Below are positions 12,841-21,085 of a stretch of DNA of 34,616 nt, piece by piece. The DNA lies in the IMG/VR virus record IMGVR_UViG_3300030430_002613, positions 1 to 34,616 of that record; one strand, written 5' to 3'. The stretch is from a virus. Under the pieces are notes generated by a model. The model searched no databases. It saw nothing but the letters and a program-made list of their open reading frames with translations, and was not told where the DNA came from. Numbering within the stretch: position 1 is the first letter of the stretch; each line of letters opens with the position of its first letter. Made by a program: the position numbers and the translations under genes.

Positions 12841-12870
12841 CAAATATATAAAAAAATTACAACTGACAAA
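12841..12870 (-). promoter_or_regulatory. Promoter of the early operon, apparently leaderless
   Basis: On the minus strand TTTG (12867-12870), an 18-base spacer and TATATTTG (12841-12848) fit the Bacteroidetes consensus. The -33 side is TTTGTCAGTTGTAA. The ERF ATG starts 4 bases after the last G, so the expected transcription start falls on or next to the start codon. Confidence 0.8.
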
Positions 12871-12876
12871 ATGTAT

Positions 12877-12905
12877 AAAAAAAGAGAGCTTAATTAAAAG
12901 CTCTC
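12877..12905 (-). terminator. Terminator after the lysis module
   Basis: On the minus strand GAGAGCTT and AAGCTCTC form a perfect stem round TTAATT, followed by seven T. It lies between the last late gene and the ERF promoter and insulates late from early transcription. Confidence 0.9.
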
Positions 12906-13005
12906 ATAGGAAAAACGTAAAAACAAAAGGAGATAAATCCATCCCAAAGGTATATATAAAATTACTTGGTGTTGACAGATTGTTAATAACAAATAAATTC
13001 TTCTG

Positions 13006-13143
13006 CTATCGTTTTCCTTGACCCCTATATTTCTTTTTATATAATTTACTAGATTTTAGACCACTAGATTTAGACTTTGCGTGTACGTTTGGTCTCTTTA
13101 CTTTATTTTTTTTCCTATATACAAATGCAGCTTGACGTGCCAT
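13006..13143 (-). CDS. Conserved basic peptide (VHAKSK...YRGQG)
   Basis: A 45-residue, strongly basic protein: MARQAAFVYRKKNKVKRP, then NVHAKSKSSGLKSSKLYKKKYRGQGKR. I recall this VHAKSKxS...YKKxYxGQG pattern as a recurring small gene in Bacteroidetes phages, usually in the late region; function unknown, with DNA or RNA binding plausible from charge. Its ATG overlaps the TAA of the holin-like gene (TAATG). It is too short to be called by length alone, but the overlap and pattern make it convincing. Confidence 0.7.
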   Translation of the reverse strand: MARQAAFVYRKKNKVKRPNVHAKSKSSGLKSSKLYKKKYRGQGKR

Positions 13144-13556
13144 TATTTATGATGTTTATTACCAATTATCTTTTCTGCACCTCTAGATCCAAAGTAACCT
13201 AAAAACACTATAGTCAGTAACTCTTTTATTACTGATAATTCTTCTAATTGTAAATACCATCCTATGACGAATGCTACAGTTAAAAATACAAGTGTAAGTG
13301 GTCTGACATTTTTAGCTAACCAACTACTACTAGCAGAATCAGCTACCCATCTTTTTGTTATGCCATCAAATTCATGTATTTCTTGCTCTAATTTTTTTAG
13401 TGCAATTTCTTTATCACCATCAGACATTTCTGACCCACCAATGAGAGTACGAACAATATTACCAGCAGGACTATCGCTAGCGAGACTGGTGACGACATTT
13501 GGGATTTTCTCAAGTAAGAACTTTCCAACCTTTGTATCTTTAAATTTCTTCTTCAT
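13143..13556 (-). CDS. 3TM-holin-like protein
   Basis: A 137-residue protein. An N-terminal amphipathic region (residues 1-40) and a charged helix (DKEIALKKLEQEIHEFDGITKRWVADSASSSW) precede two membrane segments: NVRPLTLVFLTVAFVIGWYLQ and SVIKELLTIVFLGYFGSRGAEK. The layout LAKNVRPLTL...GYFGSRGAEK matches the GTA_holin_3TM family. Holins form the membrane lesion that lets the endolysin out. It lies 23 bases after the M15 peptidase gene, as expected for a lysis pair. Confidence 0.75.
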   Translation of the reverse strand: MKKKFKDTKVGKFLLEKIPNVVTSLASDSPAGNIVRTLIGGSEMSDGDKEIALKKLEQEIHEFDGITKRWVADSASSSWLAKNVRPLTLVFLTVAFVIGWYLQLEELSVIKELLTIVFLGYFGSRGAEKIIGNKHHK

Positions 13557-13579
13557 ATTTAAGTGTACTTCCTACAGTA

Positions 13580-13957
13580 TTAGTACAACCAGATAGCATC
13601 CACTTTGTTTGGGTCGTTGTCAACGTGAACGAAGCTTTTGGCAATTCCAAGTCTAGTGAATCCTGCCTTGATAAGGCTTCTAACAATAGCTTCTCTAATA
13701 TTTGAATTCGTACAGGAAATGTCTGCAGCGAATCCATACAAGTGTGAACTTCCTCTATTAGAGGTAGTTTTAGGCACTCCACCAACTCGTAGATTGTGAG
13801 CCTCGCTTCTATATCCTGAGTTAATTTTAAAGGATATACCTGCGATTTCTCTTGCTTTGTCCAGCATCCGTAAGAAATCATGATCCATATTAACACCACT
13901 ATTCTCTTGGTCAGGACTGTCAAATTCAGATAATTCAAAATATTTAAGTTTAATCAT
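13580..13957 (-). CDS. M15-family peptidase (endolysin)
   Basis: A 125-residue zinc peptidase. The Peptidase_M15 signatures are present: KINSGYRSEAHN (R50), SSHLYGFAADI with H72 and D79 as zinc ligands, and SFVHVD with H111 as the third. Such enzymes cut peptide cross-bridges of peptidoglycan (D-Ala type carboxy- or endopeptidases) and are common phage endolysins. No signal peptide is present, so it depends on a holin. Its ATG overlaps the upstream membrane gene by ATGA. Confidence 0.88.
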   Translation of the reverse strand: MIKLKYFELSEFDSPDQENSGVNMDHDFLRMLDKAREIAGISFKINSGYRSEAHNLRVGGVPKTTSNRGSSHLYGFAADISCTNSNIREAIVRSLIKAGFTRLGIAKSFVHVDNDPNKVDAIWLY

Positions 13958-14073
13958 TTTATTAAATAAGTGATGACATACAGAAATGTAATTACAAACA
14001 TTACTGTTACCATCTTTGTTGTCAAATCTAATTTATTCCAATTAGATACTAAATAATCTTTTATCTTTTTCAT
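13954..14073 (-). CDS. Single-pass membrane protein, 39 aa
   Basis: [20 protein letters not shown] followed by one membrane span ([19 protein letters not shown]). It is linked by ATGA overlaps to both the upstream 126-residue gene and the endolysin. Position and size suggest a lysis-cassette accessory such as a small holin or antiholin (inference). Confidence 0.6.
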   Translation of the reverse strand: MKKIKDYLVSNWNKLDLTTKMVTVMFVITFLYVITYLIK

Positions 14074-14450
14074 TTCTTTACGTTTTTACGCAAGTCATCA
14101 ATATAGAAAGAACTCATAAGAGATAATTTATCTATAGAATCTTCTTGCATTTTTATTATCATGTGTTCTAAGCTATCTTTCTGAGATACTAACATATCTA
14201 CTCTAGCTTCTAAGTTGCTAATTTTTTTCTTAGCACTTTCTAATTCATCAGGGTTTCTACCTGTAATAGTTGATATAATCATAGCTACACTCGCAGCTAT
14301 CATACCTATTAATGTGTTTACAATACTTGCATTTTCTTCAGGTATAGTGTATTCGGTTAAGTATACAAGTATGCCTACTATAAGAAAGAATACAAGTAAT
14401 GCACCTGAAAAGTGTAATAGAAATCTAAATGTGCCATTCTTAGGTATCAT
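14070..14450 (-). CDS. Two-span membrane protein with coiled coil
   Basis: A 126-residue protein. Two hydrophobic spans (about residues 9-31 [19 protein letters not shown] and 43-62 [19 protein letters not shown]) are followed by a soluble coiled coil rich in E, K, L and S ([17 protein letters not shown]...). Membrane topology with a cytoplasmic or periplasmic coiled coil suits a holin or spanin-like lysis role. It is embedded in an unbroken chain of ATGA overlaps from the LamG gene to the endolysin. I do not recognise a named family. Confidence 0.6.
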   Translation of the reverse strand: MIPKNGTFRFLLHFSGALLVFFLIVGILVYLTEYTIPEENASIVNTLIGMIAASVAMIISTITGRNPDELESAKKKISNLEARVDMLVSQKDSLEHMIIKMQEDSIDKLSLMSSFYIDDLRKNVKK

Positions 14451-14593
14451 TTTGTTTTTTGGTATATCTGTATTATTACTAAAATTATTGTCAAGATCAG
14501 AACAGTAGTTTGCAAATAAACATTGATTTGTGGCATAGAACTAAATACTAATGCAAATACTGACAAACCATATGTTCTTACATCTTGAATCAT
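14447..14593 (-). CDS. Small membrane protein, 48 aa
   Basis: [20 protein letters not shown]... then a long hydrophobic C-terminal segment ([16 protein letters not shown]) and QKTK. Two short spans are likely. Its ATG overlaps the LamG stop (TAATG) and its TGA overlaps the next start (ATGA). Holin-like by size and place. Confidence 0.6.
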   Translation of the reverse strand: MIQDVRTYGLSVFALVFSSMPQINVYLQTTVLILTIILVIIQIYQKTK

Positions 14594-16680
14594 TATGTTA
14601 GATTATATGTTGCCTTATCTAAATCATACAATGCTGATACTTCACTTGCAGATAATTCTTTTTGAAATATTTTAAACTGTCCTACATCACCATCAAAATG
14701 TGTACCCGAACCACCATAATTACCTAACCTAAAATTTGCTGTACTTGAAAAATGACTTGCTACTGATGTGTTTGAGTCTGTTAAAACACCATTACCATAA
14801 CCTTTTGTTATTCCACTTCCATCATATGTAAAAACAAAATGTTTGAACTGATTAAGAGTAAAAGGTATTTCTGTGTTTCCTGTTGAACTTATTAAAAAGG
14901 CTTTGGGTGGAGTTAAATTTCTAAAAGATATAGCAGCACCTGTAGCATTGCCTGTGGCAAAAAAATAGCCATCATTAGCAGAATGTGGTCTAGCAAAAAA
15001 AGCTATTGTCCAAGCTGTTGTACCCCAATTTGAAAATGCAAAATTTGAGGTAATAGTATCGCTGCTCATCTCAAAAAAATTAGTGTTTGCTGCAGCACCT
15101 AGATCTTCAGTATCAAATTCAGCACCATTTATTGTACCATTGTTACCATTAGGGTAATTATCCTTTGTAGCTAAATAGTTTTGTGCTACTTGTGCTGGGG
15201 TTAGTGTTGCACTATATATTTTTACTTGTCCTATCTTACCTGTAAAATGTTCACTTGTACCTGCTTGATTACCTATTGTTATGTCAGTTGTACCTGCATC
15301 ATTAATGGTTTCACTTGCACTTGATGTGTTATCTAAAATTCCATTTACATATATTTTTGCCTCACTTGCTGCTCTTGTATATAGAAAATAAAACCAAGTA
15401 TTAGCTGTAAATGTCTGTGTGCTTTCTATCGCAAAGTTTCCACTACCTCTTTCTAACACTGATAATTTGTTACTACTTGATATTTGTATTTGAAAAGCCC
15501 TATTGCTACCTGTTGTAAATTTACCAATTAAAACTTTATCATTTGCAAGAGTTCCTATATTTGCCCACATTCCTATTGAGTATGTTTCACTAGAAAAATC
15601 AACAGGTGCTGAAGCTGTTGCACTTACTGTTATCGTATCATTACTTCCATCGAAATCAAAAAAGTTACCTAACTCTTTGTCAAATTTCGCATCATTTATA
15701 GTACCATTATTACTTCCTGCACTATCTGCCCAAGTACCACTTGTATAATTAGCAGCATCTAAATTCATCGCTAAATTTGTAGAATAAATAGAACTAAAAC
15801 TTAAAAAACAATCTGCTCTAAAATTTTGTGCTACCTCTGAAGCTGTCAAAACCCTGTTGTATATTCTTAGGGAATTAAATCTACCTTGCCATCCACTATG
15901 TCCAAAAGTTGAATTTGTAGCATTTAATTTTAAAACATCTGAAGAATTTGTTGGTGTTGAAGCAGTACCGCTACCTACTGTATTATTGCCTGTAGCCAAA
16001 GTACCGTCTACGTACATAGTCCATTTTAAAGCACTTACATCCCAAGTGCAAACAATGTGTTGCCAAACATCAGTTTTAGTTTCACCACTTGTTGCTTGTG
16101 CAGAAGCACTTGTTGGTCTATCACTTATATTATATTGTATTGGATTGTTTACTACACCAAAAAAATAACCAACTCCTGTACTTGAATGTGATGTGCCAAA
16201 TAAATTTTGTTCTGTGGTATTTGCTTGTGTATATACCCAAACTTCAAACGATAAATCACTTGTAGTTGAAAAATCTCCAAGAGAACCAATAGAAATAAAA
16301 TTAGAATTTATAGTACCAAAATCATAGTAACCTCTTGTATCACTTGCAAACGTACCACTTCCATTTATAGATCCATTCGCTGAAGGATTGTTAGGACTTA
16401 CATCATTAACAGTATCTGTGCTACTAGTGTTAAAAGATGCAGTATCAGAAAAATCTAAATCAAGTATTAAATTTGTAGATGGTGCAATTCTTGGCACACT
16501 TAAATCGTGTGTAGAAATGTCAAACCAAGTGCCACTTCCACTACCTGTATTAGCACCACCATTTTCTATACTATCTTCATCGTTGCAATCCCAATGCACT
16601 ACTAATCCTTCTGCTGCAGGTGTAGCAGGAGTAGCTGAGGATGCTGCATCTTGTGAAAATAATCTTTTATTAGTTGGCAT
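14593..16680 (-). CDS. Receptor-binding-type protein with three LamG domains
   Basis: A 695-residue protein made of three tandem concanavalin-like LamG domains. Repeated landmarks are a first strand (LDLDFSDT, MNLDAANY), a YDFG/FDFDGSND centre, an SFEVWVYT / SIGMWANI / TIAFFARP strand and a closing GRFNSLRIYNRVLTASEVAQNF / GKIGQVKIYSATLTPAQVAQNY / GDVGQFKIFQKELSASEVSALY. LamG domains bind sugars, so the protein likely sits at the tail tip or as a fibre that recognises host polysaccharide. Closing strands differ between domains, pointing to old duplications. It follows the chaperone-like gene, typical for fibres. Confidence 0.75.
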   Translation of the reverse strand: MPTNKRLFSQDAASSATPATPAAEGLVVHWDCNDEDSIENGGANTGSGSGTWFDISTHDLSVPRIAPSTNLILDLDFSDTASFNTSSTDTVNDVSPNNPSANGSINGSGTFASDTRGYYDFGTINSNFISIGSLGDFSTTSDLSFEVWVYTQANTTEQNLFGTSHSSTGVGYFFGVVNNPIQYNISDRPTSASAQATSGETKTDVWQHIVCTWDVSALKWTMYVDGTLATGNNTVGSGTASTPTNSSDVLKLNATNSTFGHSGWQGRFNSLRIYNRVLTASEVAQNFRADCFLSFSSIYSTNLAMNLDAANYTSGTWADSAGSNNGTINDAKFDKELGNFFDFDGSNDTITVSATASAPVDFSSETYSIGMWANIGTLANDKVLIGKFTTGSNRAFQIQISSSNKLSVLERGSGNFAIESTQTFTANTWFYFLYTRAASEAKIYVNGILDNTSSASETINDAGTTDITIGNQAGTSEHFTGKIGQVKIYSATLTPAQVAQNYLATKDNYPNGNNGTINGAEFDTEDLGAAANTNFFEMSSDTITSNFAFSNWGTTAWTIAFFARPHSANDGYFFATGNATGAAISFRNLTPPKAFLISSTGNTEIPFTLNQFKHFVFTYDGSGITKGYGNGVLTDSNTSVASHFSSTANFRLGNYGGSGTHFDGDVGQFKIFQKELSASEVSALYDLDKATYNLT

Positions 16681-16682
16681 AA

Positions 16683-17171
16683 TTACAAACTTGTATCGTA
16701 GTTAAAAACATCTACTTTTTTAGTCAGTGCTTTTATCTCGCTTTCTTTTGTATCTACTGAACTTCTTATATTATCTCTTTCTGTTTCTATATCATCAGGT
16801 ATTGCAGTGCCTTTTTCTGCTTTTCTTGTTACGTACCAATCAGTAGAAATTAATTTATTGTAAGCTGCACCATTTAGTTCTGCTATCTTTTTTGTCTTAA
16901 GTTCAGCAAGTGTTTCACTAAATGTTTTAGTTTTTACATCATAAATAAATACAGTTCTTTTTTTGCCATCTACATCTTCATAATCATCTATAGTATGAAG
17001 GTTAGATATGTATTGTGTTTTACTATCGTAATTTGGTGTTATAATATCATAAAAACCATAACCCTCTAACACTTCAGTAGAAGAGTTTTCAAATCCACCT
17101 ATTACGTTACCAAAGTTACTTGGAAGTTTAGGATACTTTATTATTTTGCCTTTTACTATTCTTGCTTTCAT
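16683..17171 (-). CDS. Tail-fibre assembly/chaperone-like protein
   Basis: A 162-residue protein. The C-terminal half (KTKKIAELNGAAYNKLISTDWYVTRKAEKGTAIPDDIETERDNIR in pieces, residues about 90-140) has the AAYxxLxxTDWYVxRKxExG...P motif of phage tail assembly chaperones (Phage_tail_APC/DUF4376-like). The N-terminus is unremarkable. It lies 2 bases upstream of the LamG protein and would help it fold or attach. A structural role in the fibre base cannot be ruled out. Confidence 0.6.
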   Translation of the reverse strand: MKARIVKGKIIKYPKLPSNFGNVIGGFENSSTEVLEGYGFYDIITPNYDSKTQYISNLHTIDDYEDVDGKKRTVFIYDVKTKTFSETLAELKTKKIAELNGAAYNKLISTDWYVTRKAEKGTAIPDDIETERDNIRSSVDTKESEIKALTKKVDVFNYDTSL

Positions 17172-17181
17172 ATTTTATTTA

Positions 17182-18078
17182 TTATGGTTGGTCTGTATCA
17201 TCTACGTCTACTTCGTTTACAGTGTAATTTATAATTGCATCACTATCCGTATCATCCAAACAGCTAAATACAAATAAATTCTTTTTACTGCCTTGAAAGT
17301 TAGTAGTGCCAATTTTATTAATGTTTTCAGTTGTAAATGTTGATGCTAATGTAATTGCAGCACTAGATAAATCTGATCCATCACATAGCACTTCTACTAC
17401 TTGACCAGTTTTCATACTCTGTAAATTAAAAGTACAAGTGCCTAAATTACCAGTCAATCTAAAGTTTGCATTACTACCACAATCTAAATTTATTGTACCA
17501 GTAGTTGTACTAATATCAGTAGGAATGGCTGTATACCTACCTTCTAGTTTTGCGTGTGTTATGTTATCATCAGCAATTTTAGCTGTAGTAACACCTAAGT
17601 CTTTTATTCTTACAGCACCACTACCATTTGTAGCAGATAATTCTATAGTTGAATCATCTACAGTAACTTCTATTTCATCTGCACTAGATGTAATACCATC
17701 TCCACCAACTACATTAAGCACTGGATCACCTGAAGTCAAAGAAGTTCCTGTAAGACCATCACCAGCACCAATACTATCTAAATCTGCTGATACTACTAAA
17801 TCTATAGTTCCATCACTATCTTCGTAAGTAGCTGTAATATTTGTTTCAGTGTTGCCTGTAAACATAGCACCAACGATGTCTTGTACTGACTCTTTAAATG
17901 TTTGTGATCCTGTAGCTAGGTTTAATGTGTCTGTATAACTGTCTAAAACATCTGATGCGTCTGTAGATACACCATATATTTCATACATCATCTTACGAAC
18001 ATTTATAAAAGCATCTCGTAACGTAGCACCGTCATTTGAGTTTGCTGCTGTTCCTACATTTAAATCTAATATTGCCAT
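17182..18078 (-). CDS. Tail fibre-like structural protein
   Basis: A 298-residue protein rich in T, S, D and G with the repeated short beta-strand pattern of fibre shafts (for example DGLTGTSLTSGDPVLNVVGGDGI, GVTTAKIADDNITHAKLEG). The TTAKIADDNIT segment is common in fibre and tail-spike proteins. The N-terminus (MAILDLNVGTAANSNDGATLRDAFINVRKMMYEIYG) resembles an attachment motif found in phage appendage proteins. The C-terminal half has a barrel-like strand series. Host recognition or attachment to the virion is likely. Confidence 0.65.
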   Translation of the reverse strand: MAILDLNVGTAANSNDGATLRDAFINVRKMMYEIYGVSTDASDVLDSYTDTLNLATGSQTFKESVQDIVGAMFTGNTETNITATYEDSDGTIDLVVSADLDSIGAGDGLTGTSLTSGDPVLNVVGGDGITSSADEIEVTVDDSTIELSATNGSGAVRIKDLGVTTAKIADDNITHAKLEGRYTAIPTDISTTTGTINLDCGSNANFRLTGNLGTCTFNLQSMKTGQVVEVLCDGSDLSSAAITLASTFTTENINKIGTTNFQGSKKNLFVFSCLDDTDSDAIINYTVNEVDVDDTDQP

Positions 18079-18080
18079 AA

Positions 18081-18254
18081 TTAATAATTTGTTCTATCTA
18101 TTGTTTCTAATATTGTATCTATTTTTAATTTAATAGTTGATATAAATAAATCAACTTGTTCTGATATAAAAGCTAAAGTTTTATTAAATCCTAAAAATAT
18201 ATAGCTAGGCAGTTCACCCCAATATGTTGTTTCATATATCTTACCGTAACTCAT
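18081..18254 (-). CDS. Small conserved protein MSYGKIYETTYWG-type, 57 aa
   Basis: Starts MSYGKIYETTYWGELPSY and continues into a helical segment (IFLGFNKTLAFISEQVDLFISTIKLKIDTILETI). I recall MSYGxIYETTxWG openings from small late genes of Bacteroidetes phages; role unknown. It overlaps the 32-residue gene by 14 bases and ends 2 bases before the fibre-like gene. Confidence 0.65.
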   Translation of the reverse strand: MSYGKIYETTYWGELPSYIFLGFNKTLAFISEQVDLFISTIKLKIDTILETIDRTNY

Positions 18255-18339
18255 TCTTATTCTTTTTAAGATAACCTGAAAGCCTTATTTCGTTCTTCTG
18301 TTTCGGCTTATATTGTCCAATTTTTTTTCTTTTCTTCAC
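18241..18339 (-). CDS. Basic micro-protein, 32 aa (GTG start)
   Basis: MKKRKKIGQYKPKQKNEIRL then SGYLKKNKNELR. The GTG start overlaps the TGA of the connector gene (GTGA), matching the coupling pattern used throughout the operon. It is very short and basic; real but unproven. Confidence 0.45.
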   Translation of the reverse strand: MKKRKKIGQYKPKQKNEIRLSGYLKKNKNELR

Positions 18340-18839
18340 AGTACCCAACCAGCAAAATTAGAATCCTTGTCAGGATAGATTTCTTCATTTTGATTAGAAT
18401 AGTACTCAGGAAACTTAGAAGGTGCATTATAAGTCATGTAATCTATAAATCTATTTGTAAAGTACTCTGCATAATCTCTTTCCTTAGCTATTAGTGTATC
18501 GATTTCATTTTTTTCTACTGTTTGACTGTTTTCACTTTCATGTTTAAATACACCACCGTTAGAGATAGTGTAAGCAGCAAAAGGTAAATATTCTGCCATA
18601 GCATAATGTATCAGCATGTCTTGCACATAGTCGTTTACTAAAGCAAGGTAATCACCAGTTAAACTACCAGCTACAATGTCAGCACTAATTTTATTATATA
18701 AATCTGTGCCTAGATAATTTCTAACATGAATCTCTTGTGCTAATTTTATAAAGTGTATAAATTTATCTGTATCTACAGAACCACTGATAGCAGTATTTTT
18801 TACTAAGTCCTCTCGTTTTATAAATAGTGCTGTTGCCAT
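18336..18839 (-). CDS. Head-tail connector-like (DUF6712) protein
   Basis: A 167-residue protein. The N-terminus ALFIKREDLVKNTAISGSVDTDKFIHFIKLAQEIHVRNYLGTDLYNKI fits the DUF6712 family of Bacteroidetes phages, whose members occupy the place of gp6-type adaptors. The later helical part (LVNDYVQDMLIHYAMAEYLPF) matches too. These adaptors bind below the portal and complete the head for tail joining. It overlaps the portal stop by one base and is followed by small coupled genes. Confidence 0.75.
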   Translation of the reverse strand: MATALFIKREDLVKNTAISGSVDTDKFIHFIKLAQEIHVRNYLGTDLYNKISADIVAGSLTGDYLALVNDYVQDMLIHYAMAEYLPFAAYTISNGGVFKHESENSQTVEKNEIDTLIAKERDYAEYFTNRFIDYMTYNAPSKFPEYYSNQNEEIYPDKDSNFAGWVL

Positions 18840-20068
18840 TATTCTTCAGTTTGTTCGTTTATTTCTTCTTCTCTTTCTACATCATCTTTTTTTACACCTG
18901 TTTCTTTTTCTACTTCTGCTTCTGATATAGCATTGGTCAGATCAGTAAATTCTAAAGGTTGTAGTGTTTTAAAATACAAGTCTAAATCAATATTATTATA
19001 CTCTAATATTTTTTGTAGTTCATCTATAATTGTTACTTGCATTGGTCTAATAACCGTATTATCCATAAGTATAGATGCTGTTTCTAATTCTTGTGCATTG
19101 TTACCTAGACCAGTTTTATCCTTGATACCAACAAGCATAGGTGAAACTATTCTATGAGAAACCATTACTTTTGTCATGGATTCGTTTGCCAAGAATTCAT
19201 ATTGCTGGTAAGCATCAGGAATCATCACTGGTTCAATACTTGCAGCTAATTCTTTACTGTCGTTAAATGCTAATATAAATTTACCTGCATTTGAAGATCC
19301 ACTAAACTTTTCATAGATTGCTCTTTCTATTTCTTCTCTTTGTTCTTTATTTGGTGTACCATTATTAAAGTTAATTAACATACTTGGTTGTAAACCATTT
19401 TGTATATTATTTATATGATAGTTACCTATCTCTTCTTCTAATTCTGCATATTGTAAACCACCTTGATAATCTACTGGTGAATAGTAATAGAAACCTGCCT
19501 TGTATGGGCGTATATAAAGTATCTCTATGCCATCTTTAGACATTCCGAATGCTGAGATACGTTTAGGCTCATCATCTTTCTTTATATCCTTCCATTTGGG
19601 GTGATAATAATAAGCTCTTACTTTACCTTCTATTGCCTTTTCTGCTCTTAGTGTTTCAATAGGTATATGTTCTACTTCAAATATTTTTGTTCTATCTTTT
19701 GTGTAAATTACCTGAACTGCTGCTTGACCCATCATTTTGTAGTCATAGCACACTTTTTTCATGCATTCTTTAGTAAACAAACTTTTCATTTGCTCGTAAG
19801 CTTCAGGTTTTTCTTTACTGTCTGAAGCATCTAATCCTCTACCATATATCATTTCTGATATACCATTGATAGCTGCATTGTTAGTCGCAGATCCGTTATA
19901 TCTGTCGATTAAGTATTGAAAGTATTGGTTGTCATCACCATATTCTATATAATCTTTTCTTGGGTTTTCTACTACTTCAGGAGAAGTATAAGATGATAAA
20001 TTTATAACGTGAACTGAATCTTTTGCCACTATATTTACATTTTTAGATTTGTTTTTATTTCTTGCCAT
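18839..20068 (-). CDS. Portal protein
   Basis: A 409-residue protein with portal features: an early YIEYGDDNQYFQYLIDRYNGSATNNAAINGISEMIYGRGL segment, then KKVCYDYKMMGQAAVQVIY, and a C-terminal helical part with KVMVSHRIVSPMLVGIKDKTGLGNNAQELETA, the loop typical of phage portals. The C-terminal tail is acidic (EKETGVKKDDVEREEE). The portal forms the dodecameric gate for DNA and is the docking site for TerL. It is transcribed after the capsid genes and far from terminase, an uncommon order. Confidence 0.88.
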   Translation of the reverse strand: MARNKNKSKNVNIVAKDSVHVINLSSYTSPEVVENPRKDYIEYGDDNQYFQYLIDRYNGSATNNAAINGISEMIYGRGLDASDSKEKPEAYEQMKSLFTKECMKKVCYDYKMMGQAAVQVIYTKDRTKIFEVEHIPIETLRAEKAIEGKVRAYYYHPKWKDIKKDDEPKRISAFGMSKDGIEILYIRPYKAGFYYYSPVDYQGGLQYAELEEEIGNYHINNIQNGLQPSMLINFNNGTPNKEQREEIERAIYEKFSGSSNAGKFILAFNDSKELAASIEPVMIPDAYQQYEFLANESMTKVMVSHRIVSPMLVGIKDKTGLGNNAQELETASILMDNTVIRPMQVTIIDELQKILEYNNIDLDLYFKTLQPLEFTDLTNAISEAEVEKETGVKKDDVEREEEINEQTEE

Positions 20069-20069
20069 A

Positions 20070-20408
20070 TTAATCTAATACTATAAAATCATTATCGTAA
20101 TTGTCTTGAGTTACATATTCTCCACTATTGATAAAGTATTTATCAAGTGCTGTCTGATCTGTACAGAATATTAGTCCTCTATATATTTCTGTTGTTCCAT
20201 CTTTAACTCTAAACAAATATTGTCTACCTTCTTTTAGTGCAAAGCTACCTGTAAGTTTCATGTATCCACCATCATTAGTTTTAGTTACACTAACTGTAGA
20301 TGTGGTTCTTTTCTCTTTATCTGTTAAAGATAAAGTAGGTGAAGTAGCATCTGCTCTAGATATAAACTTGAGAAACTGATTACTTGTTGATGTCGTTAAA
20401 ATGTGCAT
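20070..20408 (-). CDS. Conserved late protein upstream of portal, 112 aa
   Basis: Beta-rich protein (FLKFISRADATSPTLSLTDKE..., a GRQYLFRVKDGTTEIYRGLIFCTDQ strand pair, and SGEYVTQDNYDNDFIVLD at the end). The YRGxIFCTDQ...INSGEY pattern is one I recall beside portals of Bacteroidetes phages; it may be a virion or head-tail joining component. It is the first gene after the terminator at 20448-20477 and is 1 base from the portal gene. No clear promoter was found upstream, so read-through may supply it. Confidence 0.6.
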   Translation of the reverse strand: MHILTTSTSNQFLKFISRADATSPTLSLTDKEKRTTSTVSVTKTNDGGYMKLTGSFALKEGRQYLFRVKDGTTEIYRGLIFCTDQTALDKYFINSGEYVTQDNYDNDFIVLD

Positions 20409-20447
20409 ACCTAAATAACTGTATTATCTCCGTTTGTTTTTAGGCAT

Positions 20448-20477
20448 AAAAAAAGGGATATAAATATACCCCTTTTA
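20448..20477 (-). terminator. Terminator after the tail tube gene
   Basis: On the minus strand AAAAGGGGTATAT pairs with ATATCCCTTTT, leaving a run of T after the stem. It separates the head/tube block from the portal block. As no strong promoter follows, it may work as a partial terminator that lowers downstream expression. Confidence 0.85.
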
Positions 20478-20496
20478 ATAATCAATACAAAATTAA

Positions 20497-21069
20497 TTAT
20501 ACTGCCACAGGTGTTCCTGTAGTAATAGTTGATAATCCTGAAAATTCACTAAATGGGTACTGTGCATTAGTGACATCTACAGTTAAGAAATTTGGTGGAG
20601 ACACCTCTTGTGCAACGAATGTATAATTGTATCCGTTGAAATCACCTAGTGCATTTCCAGTACTAACAGTACCTTCCATTAAATCAGCACCTTCTTTAAG
20701 ACCCATCATAAACGCATTGTCATTTTTATCAACAATAACTATGTGTGGTCTAGCAGCAGCTAATAATTTTAATTCTTTGTGATCTTCTTTCGTTAGTTTC
20801 TTAAGAGTAATGTTAAGGGTTTGCTCATAAAATACAGTACCATTTTCTCTTGAAGCATTTATAGTTGTTTCAAATGAGTTATTACCTTTAACCTCATACT
20901 TATGTGAAGCTAAGTCGTTAGATGAATCACCAGTCAAGTTTGTTATCTCGTCACTACTTCCTAGAGTAACAGTTCCTAAGCCACCAAAATCAATGAAGTA
21001 TACTTCTTTGATACCTGCAACTACGTCTTTACAAGCTTCAGCACGAGATCTAGTTAAAACACAAGCCAT
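20497..21069 (-). CDS. Major tail tube protein (probable)
   Basis: A 190-residue beta-rich protein. It reads like a tail tube subunit: an N-terminal CKDVVAGIKEVYFIDFGGLG, a KYEVKGNNSFETTINASRENGTVFYEQTLNITLKKL strand pair with the loop typical of tube subunits, and a hydrophobic C-terminal region. I recall similar RSRAEACKDxVGGIKxVYFxDF openings next to capsid genes in this phage group. Hundreds of copies would be needed, which fits its place just after the capsid gene behind a hairpin. A terminator follows. Confidence 0.7.
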   Translation of the reverse strand: MACVLTRSRAEACKDVVAGIKEVYFIDFGGLGTVTLGSSDEITNLTGDSSNDLASHKYEVKGNNSFETTINASRENGTVFYEQTLNITLKKLTKEDHKELKLLAAARPHIVIVDKNDNAFMMGLKEGADLMEGTVSTGNALGDFNGYNYTFVAQEVSPPNFLTVDVTNAQYPFSEFSGLSTITTGTPVAV

Positions 21070-21085
21070 ATTTATTTATTTTAGT

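Noticed and set aside
12788-13021. Plus-strand ORF across the ERF promoter and terminator
   Set aside because: It spans a terminator, a promoter and two minus-strand genes, and its product has no recognisable pattern.
13540-13938. Alternative-frame ORF over the endolysin ending in LSGCTNTVGSTLKYEEEI, lipobox-like
   Set aside because: The part before LSGC is out-of-frame endolysin sequence and not a hydrophobic signal peptide; the M15 frame is clearly the coding one. At most a remnant of an Rz1-like lipoprotein.
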